Shown here in pieces: positions 1 through 13,523 of a DNA stretch of 64,000 nucleotides. Both the position numbers and the translations under genes were made by a program. Source of the DNA: Sipunculus nudus (lineage: Eukaryota > Annelida > Sipuncula > Golfingiida > Sipunculidae); assembly GCA_026874595.1 (NCBI GenBank), contig CM049318.1, positions 46,914,456 through 46,978,455 on the forward strand, written 5' to 3'. Numbering within the stretch: the stretch's first letter is position 1; every line of letters begins with the position of its first letter. Under the pieces are notes generated by a model, which was not told the origin of the DNA, did no database searches, and was given only the letters and a program-made list of their open reading frames with translations.

Positions 1-300
1 TAAAGATAAAATAGTAAGTTCAAGGTCCAATAATTCAGGTAAAATCAAATGCACGGAAATATTTGAACAAACTTGAACTAGGACAACTTAAGAAACATTT
101 TTGTGCAATATTAACAAAGCTGGCACAGCTGATTTGCAGAAAAAGACTATTGTGGCCCTTAATCTGATACAACTGGCTGATTTTGATAAGAATGCAGATG
201 CTATCTCAGATTAATTAACCTTTCATTTGGTTCTGAAAAATCGGGAGTAGTATCAACCTCGAAATTACGTAGATGTGAGTGGCCAGTATAGTTACAGCCA
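1..300 (+). mobile_element. Family A internal fragment
   Basis: Diverged copy of the family A interior. The phrase about 'ggtccaataattc', then 'aacttgaac' and 'tttttgtgcaatatta', matches the stretch at about 16785-16900 inside a fuller family A copy. Both ends are lost. There is no coding sequence. Confidence 0.45.
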
Positions 301-654
301 ATAGGTGCTTAGGACCATTCAGGATGGAAGGAGTTACATTGTTGGTGACACCGGTAAAATAAGTTAGAGGGGGCAGAGAGTTAGGACAAGGTAGACTTTT
401 GCTTGCTTAATTGTGATCACTATGTAGAAGGGTGCCTAATAGGAGAGAACAACTTCCAACACACATGCTGGGGAGACTTCTCGACTCCTAGAGTCCCGAC
501 ATAGAGTAATTAGGCTACCAGAGCAATTTGCTCATAGTTAATTCGCACTACTATGCTTTCCACAAGGCTACATCTTTGTAAACTTTGGAGTACTGGATTA
601 AAATCAACAAGTGTATTCATGACAGTGTTTCTTCTCTGTGCATTCTACTTGCCC

Positions 655-993
655 GAACCACGGGCGGACCTTACAAAATGACTAAGTTCAGCTTTCTGAA
701 ACTCAGCCAAATATCATCCAATGGAACCATTTGAATTTAAGAGAGTGTCTGGGATACTGTATTCTGTAAAATATTTAACATTCTGGCTTGCCATTGACAA
801 GAAAGTCGATGCATGTGTCACCACAGAAACATCAATCCTTCAACATTTCACATGTATCTGATTTTTGCATAAAATTTAAGAATGTTTTCTCCTGTGATTC
901 CTGAGATAGTATGGTTTAACATATGGACAACAGACAAAGGAAGGACAGATAATAATGCACTATCGCATAAGCTCACAGCTATGCTAAAATATA
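655..993 (+). mobile_element. Family A 3'-end fragment
   Basis: Contains the family A block 'actaagttcagctt...actcagccaaa' and finishes with the characteristic right end, a 'cgcataagctcacag' motif followed by GCTAAAA. It is diverged relative to copies such as 54800-54913, which suggests an old insertion. Confidence 0.55.
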
Positions 994-1080
994 ACAACAT
1001 TGATTTGATGCAGGCAGTCTTGAAATGTTACAATTAGTTTTCAATGATACGCAGAGGTATTTGCTAAAATACAGACTGGT

Positions 1081-1100
1081 GATCAGCTGAGCTAAAAATG
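1081..1100 (+). mobile_element. Family B right-end stub
   Basis: Twenty bases matching the family B right terminus (TCAGCTGAGCTAAAAA), without the upstream half of the terminal palindrome. It is a truncated end only. Confidence 0.45.
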
Positions 1101-3969
1101 TAAGCTGTTATATGGATCAGGAGAGGGTGATAAGGGAAAGTGGAAAACTCCTAGAGCTGACAACCATCCAGTATCCAAAAGAATCCCACTTAACACAGGA
1201 TAATTTGTAATATAAATACTTAGTATATGAAGCTATCGTACAGGGCAATCAAGAGACTTATACATTTTGTTCTTAACAGCTCAGTGTCCTTATTGGATGT
1301 AATTTTAGTTTTATTCATCAATAAGCTATAATCTATTTCTGTTATTATATTATTATTGTTACCCCCTAAAATAAATCTATAACATCCTCATGAAAAAGTG
1401 TCAAATATCACTGAATTGTCCATTCTCTTTACTTAAGCCTATCAACAAAATGGGCAACCCCCCCCCCCCCCCCCCCCCAATACAAACAAACACACATCCA
1501 GTTCTCTTTGGACTCCTGTTTCAAGATTCTTGTATTGATCACTGAAGGTTAGAAAATTGTTATTTTTTTTTCATTAATATATCCATGTACATCAAAGTCT
1601 GCATCACCAACAACATGGGTGTACATGCAGTCTTTTTACACTTTACTCTGAGTCACAGCTAAAGCATAGCACATTCCAATTTATTGTATTGCTCATTATT
1701 TTGGTACTGTAACAGGTTACATTGGCCTGTTTCTTGTATAAGGCTGTAAGTACTATGCCCTTATCACAGGCAGGCTGCTAATCTTGGGCTTGTCTCTGCT
1801 CATATCACCTAAACTAGCCCAGATGAGACCCAAACCACCCACATCAGTAGGATGGATAACCCTCCTTGGCTGATGTGTGCACAACTACATCACACACAGC
1901 AAGTGAAAGCCTACTTAACTACCTACTACCTGTCTGTCACCAATCTAGTTTTGTCTCTCTGTGTATTGTAAATTGATCTACATGGATTATGTAAAGAGGT
2001 GTGTTTAGAATTATGTATCATTTAAAATTTTGAGCTGATCTGTATCTAGCTACAAAAAGTCACCTAACATCTGTCTGTGCATCTTAATTCTTAAACTGAA
2101 CAGATTGGTACAAACATCTGATGCAGGAATCTAAGGGAAATTAGACAAGTAGTCTAAGACTACATACCTGGTATACACCTCTGCCAGGATCCTTATCAAA
2201 CTTTGCTTTACCCTTCTCTCCAGAAATATCATTACTATCAGTTCATAATTTTGGTCTTTTTGAGGAAAATTGTTAACTTAAAAAAAATAACCAATCAACG
2301 ACAATGAAAACATAGCCAACATGGAGGAAGTATAATAAGGAAGATATATTATTAAATTAGGAAGTATAATAAGAAAGATAAAAGAGAAAAATATAGCCAT
2401 TATAATGGTTCAGAGGAAGGGCCTGAACACTGATTTTTATTGATTTACAATCTTTCTCCTCCAGGCAGAGTTACTTTCACTTGCCAAGATGTTAATTTTG
2501 TCTTAAATAACTGTGTGTCCTGTTTTCTGATAGTGTTGGCTAATTGCTGTCACACTCTAATAAGCGCCCCCCCCCCACATCTGCCAACTTCCAAAGTGCG
2601 TTATGATCCTTTCACTTAACACTGCGGCTTGTGTACATGTATTTGACTTCACAGCACATTCATTGATTCAGGACAATTCTGAAAAACCAACAATCTTTAA
2701 GGGATGGTTGTGTGAAGTTTTGAAAAATAATAACGAATTCAAGTGATACCCATTTGCAGACGATTTTAATTTGTGTTGTATGAGAGAATTGTATGAATGA
2801 CTGCAGTTCAAGATTTCCTTTGCAGGTGAAGAGGAAAAATTAGGATGGTAATAAAAAAAATTTTTAATAAAAGAAACCACCTTATAAGGTAGTAGAATAT
2901 ATAAAATGTTCATATAAAAGCATGTTAAACAGTATTTATTTGAAAGATGAAAAAAATATAATATGGGGCGTCCGTACCCTGATTATGTCAGTCACCTTGC
3001 ACAAATACCTTTGACAGCTGAGCCGATGTATGACATGGAATGGCATCGCCAATAATTGTCCTTTTTGTCCTTCATTGTGCATGATATCACATGCAGAAGT
3101 TTTAAAAAAAGTTGAAATACTGGCCCTCAGACTCCAGCGTATTGTATTAACTACAGTGTGTATACGCACCAAATCCAGGGTTTTGTTTTAAAATTGTGAG
3201 GAAATATGTCATATTTATATCCTGCGGAAACAAGGTCCCTTTCTTGTACTTTGTTGAGCCGTTATAATACATTCATTTCTTGATGTTGTCCAATAATACA
3301 AGCTTGACAAACATTGAATTTCGCGTCATCTGAGGAGAGACCCCTCCATATATATTAATAATTATAACACACTACTGGTTGTCTTGTAATCGAAGTGCAA
3401 TGTGCAAGTCTGTGTATGTCAGTGTGAAAGCCAGCTGACAGCGTCTACATTCACTGGACTCATGAACATATTTATGCAGTAAATACGGCACCGTATGAAA
3501 AAAAACATCCTTGTTTTAAAATACATATTACGTGCTACTGGGCTCTGGGATCTTGAGTACATGGGTAAGCCCCACACGCTGTCAGTGGCATCGACAATTA
3601 TATCACTACATACATTTTTCTAGTGAATTGCCAAGATATTATTGGCCAAAAAATACATTAATACTTATATATTTTCAGGATTGGGAATTCCGTTTCGGAC
3701 TGTCAGTTCCGCGATTCCATCTGCTGATCGCGGGAAAAACACTGGCTCTACTGTCAGAAGGGCTTTCATATATTGATTCAGTTAAAATCCCTGTGTCAAC
3801 TGGGCAAGGGTAAACCTTTTCTTACCAATTATTTAACTATGTGCAGATGTAAATCTGATATAACAAGACTCATTAGCACACCAAATTTGATGACAATACA
3901 ACCAGCCTTTCCTGAGGAACCTGGCATTTTCTGTGTATTTTTCATTACTTCTCGGATGCTCAAACATAC
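1101..3969. other. Unassigned AT-rich DNA
   Basis: No element end, convincing exon or RNA gene was recognised here. Open frames are short and lack coding-like composition. Simple tracts include a C run at 1458-1478 and a shorter C run near 2564. A CpG-richer patch at about 3680-3790 follows a 'tatattttcag' acceptor-like string and is the only place where an exon seems possible. Confidence 0.5.
1458..1478. repeat. Poly-C homopolymer (21 C)
   Basis: Uninterrupted run of 21 cytosines directly visible. Similar G or C tracts recur at 4705-4718, 43488-43502, 43794-43811, 44242-44260 and 59912-59930. Confidence 0.97.
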
Positions 3970-4912
3970 CCCAAAACTCTGAGAATATAGGTCTCAGTAA
4001 TCCAATTTCAGGATTTGAGGGGAGAACTTTTGAAGAATTCTCAGGTTGCCAAGTGAGAAGATTCTTGGTCCAATGGTTATCATTTGTGCTCTACTTTGGT
4101 ATCAAATTTCATATATTCTGGGGTGTTCTTATGAGCCCCACTGCTCAAAGATTATGGGTAACAGAGACCTAATTTCATGTTTCCAAGGAGACTCCCTGCC
4201 CTGATAACAGACGGCCGCATCTTTGAAGGTCTCAAAAATAGAGAGAAAATGCATAAAAATTGGAAAAATTCCAGGTGACGCCACCATTCTGCAAGAACTG
4301 ATGAAACACTCCATGATAAAAATGCATGCAAAGAATCATGGCAATCAATGCACAATTTGTTGAGATACTAGAGCTTTTGTATCAAATTTTAAGTTATTCT
4401 TTAGGGTCTACTGAGCCCCATAGCTCAGAGGATATGGGTAACAGAGCCTAATTTCAGCACATCAAGATAGAAGATTCTAGGTCCAGTGGTTACTATTTGT
4501 GCCCTGTTAACAGATGACCACATCTTTTAAGGTCTCAAAAATAGAAAAAAAATCATTTAAAAAATAAAAAAAATAAAGGTGGCACCTCCAGTCTGCAGAA
4601 AGTGATGAAACATTCCATGACCAATATCCATGCAAAAAATTATGGTTATCAGTGCATTAGTTGTTCAGATACTGGAGCTTTTGTATCAAATTTTCCATTA
4701 TTCAGGGGGGGGGGGGGGAATTTAGAGACCCATGGCTTGAAGAATATGGGTAACAGAGACCTAATTTTAGGTTTCCAAGGAGACTTTTCATGGACCTCCC
4801 TGCATATTAGGAGAGAAGATTCTAGGTCCAGTTCTTATGATTTGTGCCCTGTTAACTGATGACCGCATCTTTCAAGGTCTAAAAATAGAGAAAAAAAATC
4901 ATAAAAAATAAA
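3970..4912 (+). mobile_element. Family B core fragment with tandem units of about 300 bp
   Basis: Two to three diverged copies of the unit seen four times at 56880-58560: a degenerate GGTGGCGCCACC palindrome (about 4275 and 4577), 'ctgcagaaa', 'gagatact', 'ccccatagctc', 'gggtaacagagacctaattt' and 'gatttgtgccctgttaac'. A run of 14 G lies at 4705-4718. Neither family B terminus is present, and the segment is cut off by the family A element that starts at 4913. Confidence 0.65.
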
Positions 4913-7888
4913 ACAAGGCCTACAGGCCTAATGCGACCTGTGCAATGAGATTATACCAGGTATAATGCTTCAATGCTGAACCATTACTTTTCAAGAACAT
5001 GTGTAACATGTATTTGAACAATGCAAGTACTAAACACTTAGAACAAGAAACAATTAAACAAACATCACTGCTGCAATTCTGGCATGGGTGCACACAACAC
5101 AAAAACTAGAATATGGGTAGTCAACAAGCGACTACGTGTATCTGCCAAAATCAGAGTGGGAAAGGTGAAGTGAGGCATAGATTGAGTGGCAAGGGGAAAT
5201 AGAGTGAGGTGTGTTGCATAATAGCCTGGATGTCTGCAGCCAATATGTGTATGTAGGTGGCGTCACCTGTCATAAAATCAAGAAAGTTGTCCAGGATGTA
5301 TACACATGCAAAATTCAGGTGGATAAGTCCAACCAATGCAGAGATATGAGTGTTTTTATCCCAAGGCAGATAAACAGACGGACGCTGTGCAAAAATGGTG
5401 GCAGGTGGCGCCACCAATTTTGTGTATGATTAAAAGATATATGAGATCTATACACATGCAAAATTTCAGGGGAATAAGTCAAACCAGTCCTGAGATATAA
5501 GCCTGAATGTCTGCAGCATATACATAAATGTAGGTGGCACCACCTGCCTAAAAATCCAGAAAGCTATCCAAGATGTATAAACATGCAAAATTTCAGATGG
5601 ATAAGTCAAACCACTGCCAAGATAGGAGTGATTTTATCCCAAGGCAGATGAACAGATGGATGCTGTGCAAAAATGGTGGCAGGTGGCACCACCAGTTTTG
5701 CATATGATAAAGAGCTATGGGAGATCTATACACATGCAAAATTTTGGCCCAACTGGTCAAACAGTTCCCGAGATATGAGCTTGGATGTCTGCAGCTTAAA
5801 CGTGAATGTAGGTGGCGCCACCTGTCATAAAATCAAGAAAGCTGTCCAGAATGTATACACATGCAAAATTTCAGGAAAATAAGTCCAACCAATGCTGAGA
5901 TATGAGCAATTTTATCCCAAGGCAGATGAACAGATGGACGTTGTGCAAAAATGGTTCCAGGTGGTGCCACCATTTTAGTGTATGTTATAAAGCTTTCCAA
6001 GGGCTACATTTGTGCAAAATCTTTAGCCTTATCGGTCAAACGGTTCCCGAGATATGTGGGTTTATGTGTGGAAACAGACACACAAATGGACGCTGGGCAG
6101 AGAGGAAAGGTCAGAGGTCAACCAAAAATGAGGGCGCAGCAGTTCATATGTGACCGATCATAATTCCAAATTTTAAAAAATTCTGCCCAGTGGGTATGGA
6201 GGAGTTCTCCGGAAACCTATGCAGCAATTGCGGCAGCGTCGGCGTCCGACTGAAAACATAGTATCCACAAAACTCTGTTTTGGCGGATACAATGATTGTA
6301 GCTGGCACCACCAGTATGTCAAACAAAACTATTTATAGAGCTGACATCATCTTGGCTAATGGCCAACATCAAGGCACTGGCAATCTGCCAATGGTAAACC
6401 AAGTGCTGCCATCTGTACACAAAAGTGGTCCCTACTTGTAATAACTTTGAAATTTATTTTCCCAATACGAAAGGCTTTTCAGCTGACTTTTTATAAGAAA
6501 GAATTCAGGAATATATGTAAAATTATTATGGATACATACTGAATGCAAAATTAAAATACAGATATATCTCATTGATGGCAAATTCTTGAATTAAGTTGAG
6601 TAGGGATACCAATAATTTATAATCCACGTACAGTTGTCTTTATATAGCCACAGAGAGCTGAATATCCATGATTGTACCATTGCCTGGTATGATGAATAAC
6701 TTAAATCATAAATCTAGCTTTTAAAAAAACTTTCTTGTCAATATTAACCAAAGATAACCTGAAATCTAAATGTCTAGTGGCATGATGTAATAGATGCTGA
6801 TAAACTGGTGCCAGGCTAGATGTAACAGCATCACACAGCTAACATATATGGTAAAATGACTCAATTCAAGCTCCATATTTCAGCCAAAAATCATTCATGT
6901 GGAACCATTAATGACAATTATTATAAGAATTATTGTAGGGATTATTCTTGTAAAATATTTAACGAACTGCCTTCAGTGGCATCAGTCGAAAAACATTTTG
7001 CAGGTTTATAACTCATATAGGAAGATACAGCAAACTGGCTAAGTTCAGCTTCCCGTACATCAGCCAAAAAGCACTGAACCAAAACCATTTGAACAAACTT
7101 GAATTATCAACATCTGAGGATAATTAATGTGTGAGATTTAAGAATTTGGCCCAGTGGTTTTTGAGAAAAAGATCTTTGTAGTCACTGAGCTCAAATGGGC
7201 TGTTATGGCATATGACTATATTCAGCTTCCCATAACTTAGCCAAAAGTCACTGAACTGAGACCATTTGAACAAACTTCAGAAAGCACTACCCTAGGATCA
7301 TTTCTGTGCGATATTAAACATTTTGGCCATAAGGTTTCAGAGAAGAAGTTTTTTGTAGCCCTCAGTGTAATACAGGCACTGATGACCCCGTACAAAAAAG
7401 GCCGATGCAGGTGGCGCCACCAATACCTCAATTTCAGATATGTCTCATGTGACCAACATTGGCATAAAATTTGGTGATGATAGCTCCAGCCTTTTCTGAG
7501 ATTGTAATTTTAGTATGCTTTTATGGACAGATGACTTAGTTCAACTTCCTGTAACTCAGCCAAAAATCTCCGAACTGGAACCATTCGAACAAACCTGAGA
7601 AAGATTGTTCCAGGGATCATTTCTGTGAAATATTGGACAATATGGCTGGACAGTTTCAGAGAAGAAGATTTTTAAAGTTTTTTGTAGCTTTTCCCCCATA
7701 AAATCTAAGAAAATGCAGTAAGCCAAAAAATAAGCAAAATCTAATTAAGTTTTTTTAGATAAATAATTTTTTGCATAAAATTTTGTGATGCTAACTCTTG
7801 CCTTTTTCAAGATAGTATGGGTTAACGTACAGACGCCGGACGACGGCTGAGGCCACACCATCTCATAAGCAAACAGGTTCGCTTACAA
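4913..7888 (+). mobile_element. Family A element carrying a nested family C element
   Basis: The left end is AACAAGGCCTACAGGCCTAA, with the hairpin-forming AGGCCT pair. The A sequence runs to about 5103, is interrupted by family C (5104-6292), resumes with 'tgattgtagctggcaccacc', and continues to a degraded right end near 7888 (CATAAGCAAACAGGTTCGCTTA). The part after the nested element closely resembles 28758-30048 and 39706-41296. No transposase, Rep or helicase frame is present, so it is non-autonomous. Confidence 0.75.
5104..6292 (+). mobile_element. Family C element, about 1.19 kb, nested in family A
   Basis: The left end (ACTAGAATATGGG) is followed by a hairpin (GTAGTC...GACTAC) and a subterminal motif related to TGTATCCGCCAAAA. 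The interior is a tandem series of half-units, each carrying GGTGGCGCCACC or a CpG-decay variant. The right end is a hairpin at 6261-6290 (GTATCCACAAAAC / GTTTTGGCGGATAC) followed by AA. The host A sequence reads on directly at both sides without an obvious target duplication beyond A residues, consistent with insertion between A and A (T|T on the other strand). Confidence 0.75.
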
Positions 7889-8375
7889 TATTTTTTACCA
7901 AATATGGGGGCCAATATGTTGAATCTCTCTTGAGAAAAGAGCATTAATTTATTTTACAGACACAGGAAGGATGGTGTCTGGTTTTCAAGAAAATTTTCAA
8001 GATGGATAGACATGCCAAATTTAAGACCAAAACCTTGAAACACTCCAGAGATATGAGCAATTTTCACCAAAAGCACATGTACAGATGGACACCATGGCAA
8101 AATGATAGCAGATGGTGCAACCAGTCTTAAGTACCAGATGGAGGAGTCTAAGATCAATGGATATGCACAATTTCAGGCCAATAGTGCAAATCACTCCTCA
8201 TAAAAGAGCATCAATTTATTTTTTTAAACAGGAAGGTAGGTGGCACCATCTGTCTGGTTTATGAGAACACTTTCCAAGAAGGATGGACATTCCAAATTTC
8301 AGACAAATACCTTGAACCAATCCAGAGAAATGAGCAATTTTCACCCAAAGCACACATACAGATGGCTGCCATGCT
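7889..8375 (+). mobile_element. Palindrome-bearing core fragment
   Basis: Contains two diverged core half-units around GGTGGTGTCTGG- and GGTGGCACCATC-like sites (about 7970 and 8235), with the shared phrases 'ttccaagatggatagacatgcc' and 'gagatatgagcaattttcacc'. Related sequence recurs at 11574-11770. No ends are recognisable. Confidence 0.5.
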
Positions 8376-11300
8376 AACAAGGGACCCATGGGTCACGGCG
8401 CTCAGCTGATCATGATTGGACTATAAATGTTTCTCCACTGTGATACTATATCGAGTCAATAAAGCTTATGAATATCATGGACATGTTGGGCTATTATAAA
8501 GGAATGTAATGTAATATGTGAGTAAATGATAAATGAAATTACCTGACTGATGGATTAATAGAGTCAAATATAGTGGTTTCTATTTTATTTATTTAGGAGG
8601 GGTTGAAAATTGTGATATATTTGAGGAAATATGAATGCAATGACAGCAGTATTAAGCAGTAGTAGAATGATGATAAGGCTATTTGTTGAAGGATCTAAAG
8701 TGTATGGTAGTCTGCAAGCTTTCAATTTGACAGATATGATGTTATGATTAACTATGCTGATAAAGTGATTTATGAATTTGTGACTGTATGACACAATATC
8801 TCTTTAGTCTTGACAAGGTACATTATTGTGATGCCCACTATGTTTATATTACACAATATTGACATAATTTCTGGCATGTACATAGGTACCTATGGACGAA
8901 TAGTTATACAAAATATTAAAGTATGAATATATCTGATTCTTCTTGTTCTTGCTTACTAAGGCTGACTTTGGGATGGGGTTCAGAGAAGGGAAAAGTGAGG
9001 GCAGCACGAAGGTGGATGTAGAAATATTCTATTGTAGTTTTTCATTTATATAAGAATATGAAAAGCTAATAGGAAAGGGGCCCTCCAACTTGGTTATAGT
9101 AAAGTTCTAAATATATGATTGCAAACTAATACTCTGACAAGACTGTCATGAAGAAAAACAGTAAAATTTTGAGATACTGTGATGCATATGAAAATTTACA
9201 GATGGACAGGCAAGTGGACAGAATGGACTAATACCTTAATTTCACTTTCAAGGGAATAATGCATTTAAGTTTATATATAATCCTATTTTTTTTAAGCATA
9301 TCCACTTTTTCCATTAAGAAGTTCTTATCTGAATCATTTTTTTATTTACAGATTTTATAAATTTTTAATAAAAAAACCTGAAAATATAAGTTAAAATATT
9401 AGAATTGTTGCAAAAGTTGCAATCATTATATATACAGAGTAAAAAACTGAAACTATAAGTTAAAATATTAGAATTGCTGCAAAAGTTGCAATCATCATAT
9501 ATCTAGAGTGTAGCTCATATTGGGTCATATTATGCATACACATATATTTTGTTATTTTTAAATCATAAATGTTTAAACTGAATTTAAAAGAAAATAATGC
9601 CACAACATGGCATCTACAAGAATATTCCTTGAATCACTATTAAAAAGTTTTGCACATTCGAGTTTTCAGTACATGCTTAATTTTATTCACCAAAATAAAA
9701 TAAAAGTAAATTTGATAAAATAAAACATCTTTTCAAATAAAGTATACACACTGTTGGTTGAATGAGGGACAAACAATATCATCGTGCTAATTACTATCCC
9801 AGTGTTAATTTATTACTGGAATTAATAGTCAATTTCACACCTGGTGAAGTTTTTACTCTTCTGAAGTAAGGAATTACTTATCTGATGAACATCCACACTT
9901 TCATAGCAATACACCACTTTGTGGACACAATTAAATGTACACTCAATCACTGTAACCCTGGTGGTACAATACAAAATCTAAAATGTAGCATAGCCTAGAA
10001 TAAGAATGAATCAAATACAGAAAATAATAACATTCATCTAGTTTATGCACCATCTGGGGGGGGGGAGTGCAGGGCAGAGGGGAAGCCTGCTGGTAGTGGC
10101 CAGGCTGACCCAAGGCAAGCTGCCTGGGGTGGGTTACATAATGCAAGTGAAGGCTGTATACTACTAGGTGGGCTAGATGTAAACAACAATTGACATGGTG
10201 TATGAAAACATGAATAAAAGCTATTCTTTCCAATCAATTTCTTTGAAATTTCAGATTTTAAAAGATTAAATCCTTATGTATATATGCTGTGAAAATTAAA
10301 TCAACAGTGCCAAAGTTGGACAAAATTTAAGGTATTGATTTTTTATTTATGCTAATAACTTGGAAAATTTGCAAAATTCAGATCTAATTTTTGGTAAACA
10401 ATTGAATCTTGATTAAATAAAGTTATATTCCTGAAAAAAAGTCTCTAGGTTCAGCAATTCTCATGTTAGGTGAGTAAATATATTTCCTGATTTTTTTAAA
10501 AATTGCATTATGTTTTGGCCCATAACTTCAAAATAATACCCAATACAGAGCTAATTTTTGGTATGTTCATAGAAAATGTATGAAAGAATGTGAATACTAA
10601 ATACAATCAAAAACAGATCAGTGGTTTTGATATTAGGCAGCCTTGAAGTGTAACGATGGCTTTTTTTATGGAAAACGGAGTTTTTTTTCCTTAATATCTC
10701 GAAGGAACAAAGTCCTAATGACCCAATTTTCGGTATGGTAGGAGATTTTGGGGACATCTAAAATTATGCCAACAGCCTGGGGAGCATAGAGAGGTGCACT
10801 GAATGACCTACAGTCATCAAAGTGGACTGCTTGACAATGTAAGGGAATACAACAAGAGCCTCCAAAAAAATCAATAACTAGCCTATTTTGCAGCTTTTAT
10901 TTTCAAATTTCAGATTTTAACAGATTAAATCCTTATGTATACATGCTGTGAAAATTAAATCCACAGTACTTACAGGAAAAAACGTGCCGTGGCCAAAGTT
11001 GGGCAAAATTTAAGGTACCAATTTTATATTTTTGCCAATATTTAAAAAAATTTAACAGATTTTGATCTAATTTTTGGTATACAATTAAATTTTGATTAAT
11101 AAAAGTTGTATTACTGGAAAAAAAGTCCCTACCTTTAACACTTTTGGTCTTAAGTGACCAAATATCTTCCTGATTATTTTACAAAGTCCATTATGTTTGG
11201 GCCATAACTGTTTTAAATTATATAATACTGACTTAATATCTGGCATGTACCTAGGAACTATATAGAAGAATATTTATGGTAAATATGAAGAAAACCAGAT

Positions 11301-11573
11301 GAGTGGTTAAGATATTAGGCAGTCCTGAAGTGTGAAAATAGATTTCTAATAAAAAACTGAGGTTTTTCCTTAATATCTCGAAGGAACGAAGTCCTATTGA
11401 CCCAATTTTCGGCATGGTAGGAGATTTTTGGGACATCTAACTGTATGCCGAATTTCAGATTCGTAGGTCCAACGGTGTCGAAACGTGCCAGTCTTACGGA
11501 CAGAGGGACGGACGACGACGGACAATGGACCACAACTATAGCTCAGATGACTTATAGTCAGCTGAGCTAAAAA
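8376..11573 (+). mobile_element. Family B element, about 3.2 kb, apparently full length
   Basis: The left end AACAAGGGACCCATGGGTC contains the palindrome GACCCATGGGTC and is followed by GCTCAGCTGA. The right end at 11538-11573 holds a near-perfect terminal palindrome (TAGCTCAGATGACT...AGTCAGCTGAGCTA) followed by AAAA. The interior repeats a block of about 0.65 kb ('aaatttcagattttaa', 'ttaaatccttatgtat') at 10250 and 10905. It is almost colinear with 18023-22779, which differs by one inserted transposon; the empty insertion site is TTA at 8904-8906. No coding sequence. Confidence 0.75.
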
Positions 11574-12954
11574 TGATTGCTGATGGAACCACCAGTGTTG
11601 AGTACAAAATGTAGGAGTCCAAGATCTATGGATATGCACATTTTCAGGCCAATAGGGAAAATCACTCTTCTTAAAAGGGTATTTATTTATTCTACAAAAA
11701 CGGGAAGAAAGGTGGTGCCACCTGTATGGTTTATGAGAAAACCTTCCAAGATGGATGGACATATATAAGTCAAGTTTGAAACCCATATATCAATCCAAGC
11801 TAGAGTTATCATCAGGAAATGAATTTTTGGACATATGGCTCCTGTGACCTTCACCTTTGACCTTGTGACCTAAAAATGGATAGAAGCCTTCTCTATTGGC
11901 AGGTGAACTATATGTTCAAAATAAATGGTCTGAAATGAAAAGTTTGGCTGAAAATGCATCAACAATCTTTTTGAAGAGGTGTCCTGTGACCTTGACCTTT
12001 GACCTTGTAACCCCAAAATCATTTGGGATCTTTCTTTTTTAGTGGGACATATATAAGTCAACTTTGAAATCCATACATAAAAAAAACTGTAATTATCATC
12101 TGGAAACTAATTTTTTGACAGATAGCTCGTGGCCTTGACCTTTGACCTTGTGACCCCAAAATGGATATGGATCATCACCTATTGGCAAGTGAGCTATTTG
12201 TTCAAGATGGAAGATCTGGGATGAAAAGTTTGGCTTAAAATGCATCCACAATTTCTTTAAAGATGCGAGTCCAGTGACCTTGACCTTTGACCTCATGACC
12301 CTAGAACCTATAGGGTTCTTACTTAAGTGGTGGGCCATACATAAGTCACGTTTGAAATCCAGATGGCTATCAACACTGGAGATATCATAAGAGGTGTGTG
12401 ATTTTCACCAAATATAGAAATATTAAGGTCAAGGCCACTCTCATGGTAAAGGTCATTACCCAGATTAACATAGACCACATCCCATAACCCATCTCTCTAC
12501 ATGTTCATAATATGAAAGAAATCTGCCCATTAGTTTTTGATTTATAATGCTCACAGTACTGTCAAGTGGCAATTATGGGGGTATTAAAAGGTGTAAAAAC
12601 AAGAAAAGGATAATAGGTGGTGCCACCAATTTCCAGCATATCACAAGGCTATCCAAGATCTTCGGTCACCTTGATTTTTGGACCAGTCCATGCAAGCTTT
12701 CTTGAGATATTTTAGAATTTGGGTTATTTTCAGCAAAAATTGATCTATTCAAGATCAAGATCAATCTCCTAGCAAAGGTCATGACCCCATTTTGAATAGA
12801 CTTCGTCCTCTTACCTATATCTATACAAATGTAAAGTTTGAAAAAGATCAGTGAAATATTTTTTGAGTTATCCCGCTCACAAGGTTTTTCTGCGGCGGCG
12901 GCGGGACCGTTGTGAAACCATAGTATCCCGGCTTTGTTTGGGGATACAATAGTT
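11574..12954 (+). mobile_element. Mixed core with nuclear-receptor-like motif repeats and a C-type 3' hairpin
   Basis: Begins with palindrome-bearing half-units like those at 7889-8375. It then has four copies of a GTGACCTTGACCTTTGACC-type motif (about 11848, 11988, 12130 and 12276) separated by 'gatgaaaagtttggct' and 'tatataagtcaagtttgaa' blocks. It ends with a family C-like hairpin at 12923-12947 (GTATCCC / GGGATAC) followed by AA. The left end is not identified. Confidence 0.55.
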
Positions 12955-13523
12955 ATATTGTAAAGTTTAAACCAATCAGCTTAACAGTTTCATCATAAAA
13001 CAGTGTATAACCTAGAAGAGTCTAAAATTACATTTTTCGCTTGTAAAAAACAGATCAATATAGGTGGCGCAACCAATACCTCAATTTCAGTTACGACTTA
13101 TGTGACAAACATTGGCATAAAATTTAGTTATGATAGCTCCAGCCGTTTCTGAGATTTTAATTTTAGTGTGCTTTTTTTCAGACAGATGACTCAGTTCAAC
13201 CTCCTGTAACTCGGCAAAAAATCTCAGAACTGGAACCATTCGAACAAACTTGAGAGAGATTGTTCCAGGGATCATTTCTGTGAAATATTGGAAAATTTGG
13301 CAGGACAGTTTTGGAGAAGAAGAAGCTTTTTAGTTTTTTCCCTATAAAATCTAAGAAAATGCAGTTAGAAAAAAAAATTTAAAGTTTTTCAGATGACTGA
13401 TTATTTACAAAAAAATTTGTGATGCTAGCTCCTGCCATTTTTGAGATAGCTATGGTTAATGTACAGGCGACCCATGACAGACAATGCCGCACCATCGCAT
13501 AAGCTCACAGGTTTGCTAAAAAG
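12955..13523 (+). mobile_element. Family A 3'-part fragment
   Basis: Matches the last 0.55 kb of family A: 'gtttaaaccaatcagctt', a decayed palindrome GGTGGCGCAACC near 13061, 'ctgtaactcggc', 'attcgaacaaacttgagag', 'ccctataaaatctaagaaaa', and the right end CATAAGCTCACAGGTTTGCTAAAAA. Confidence 0.7.
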
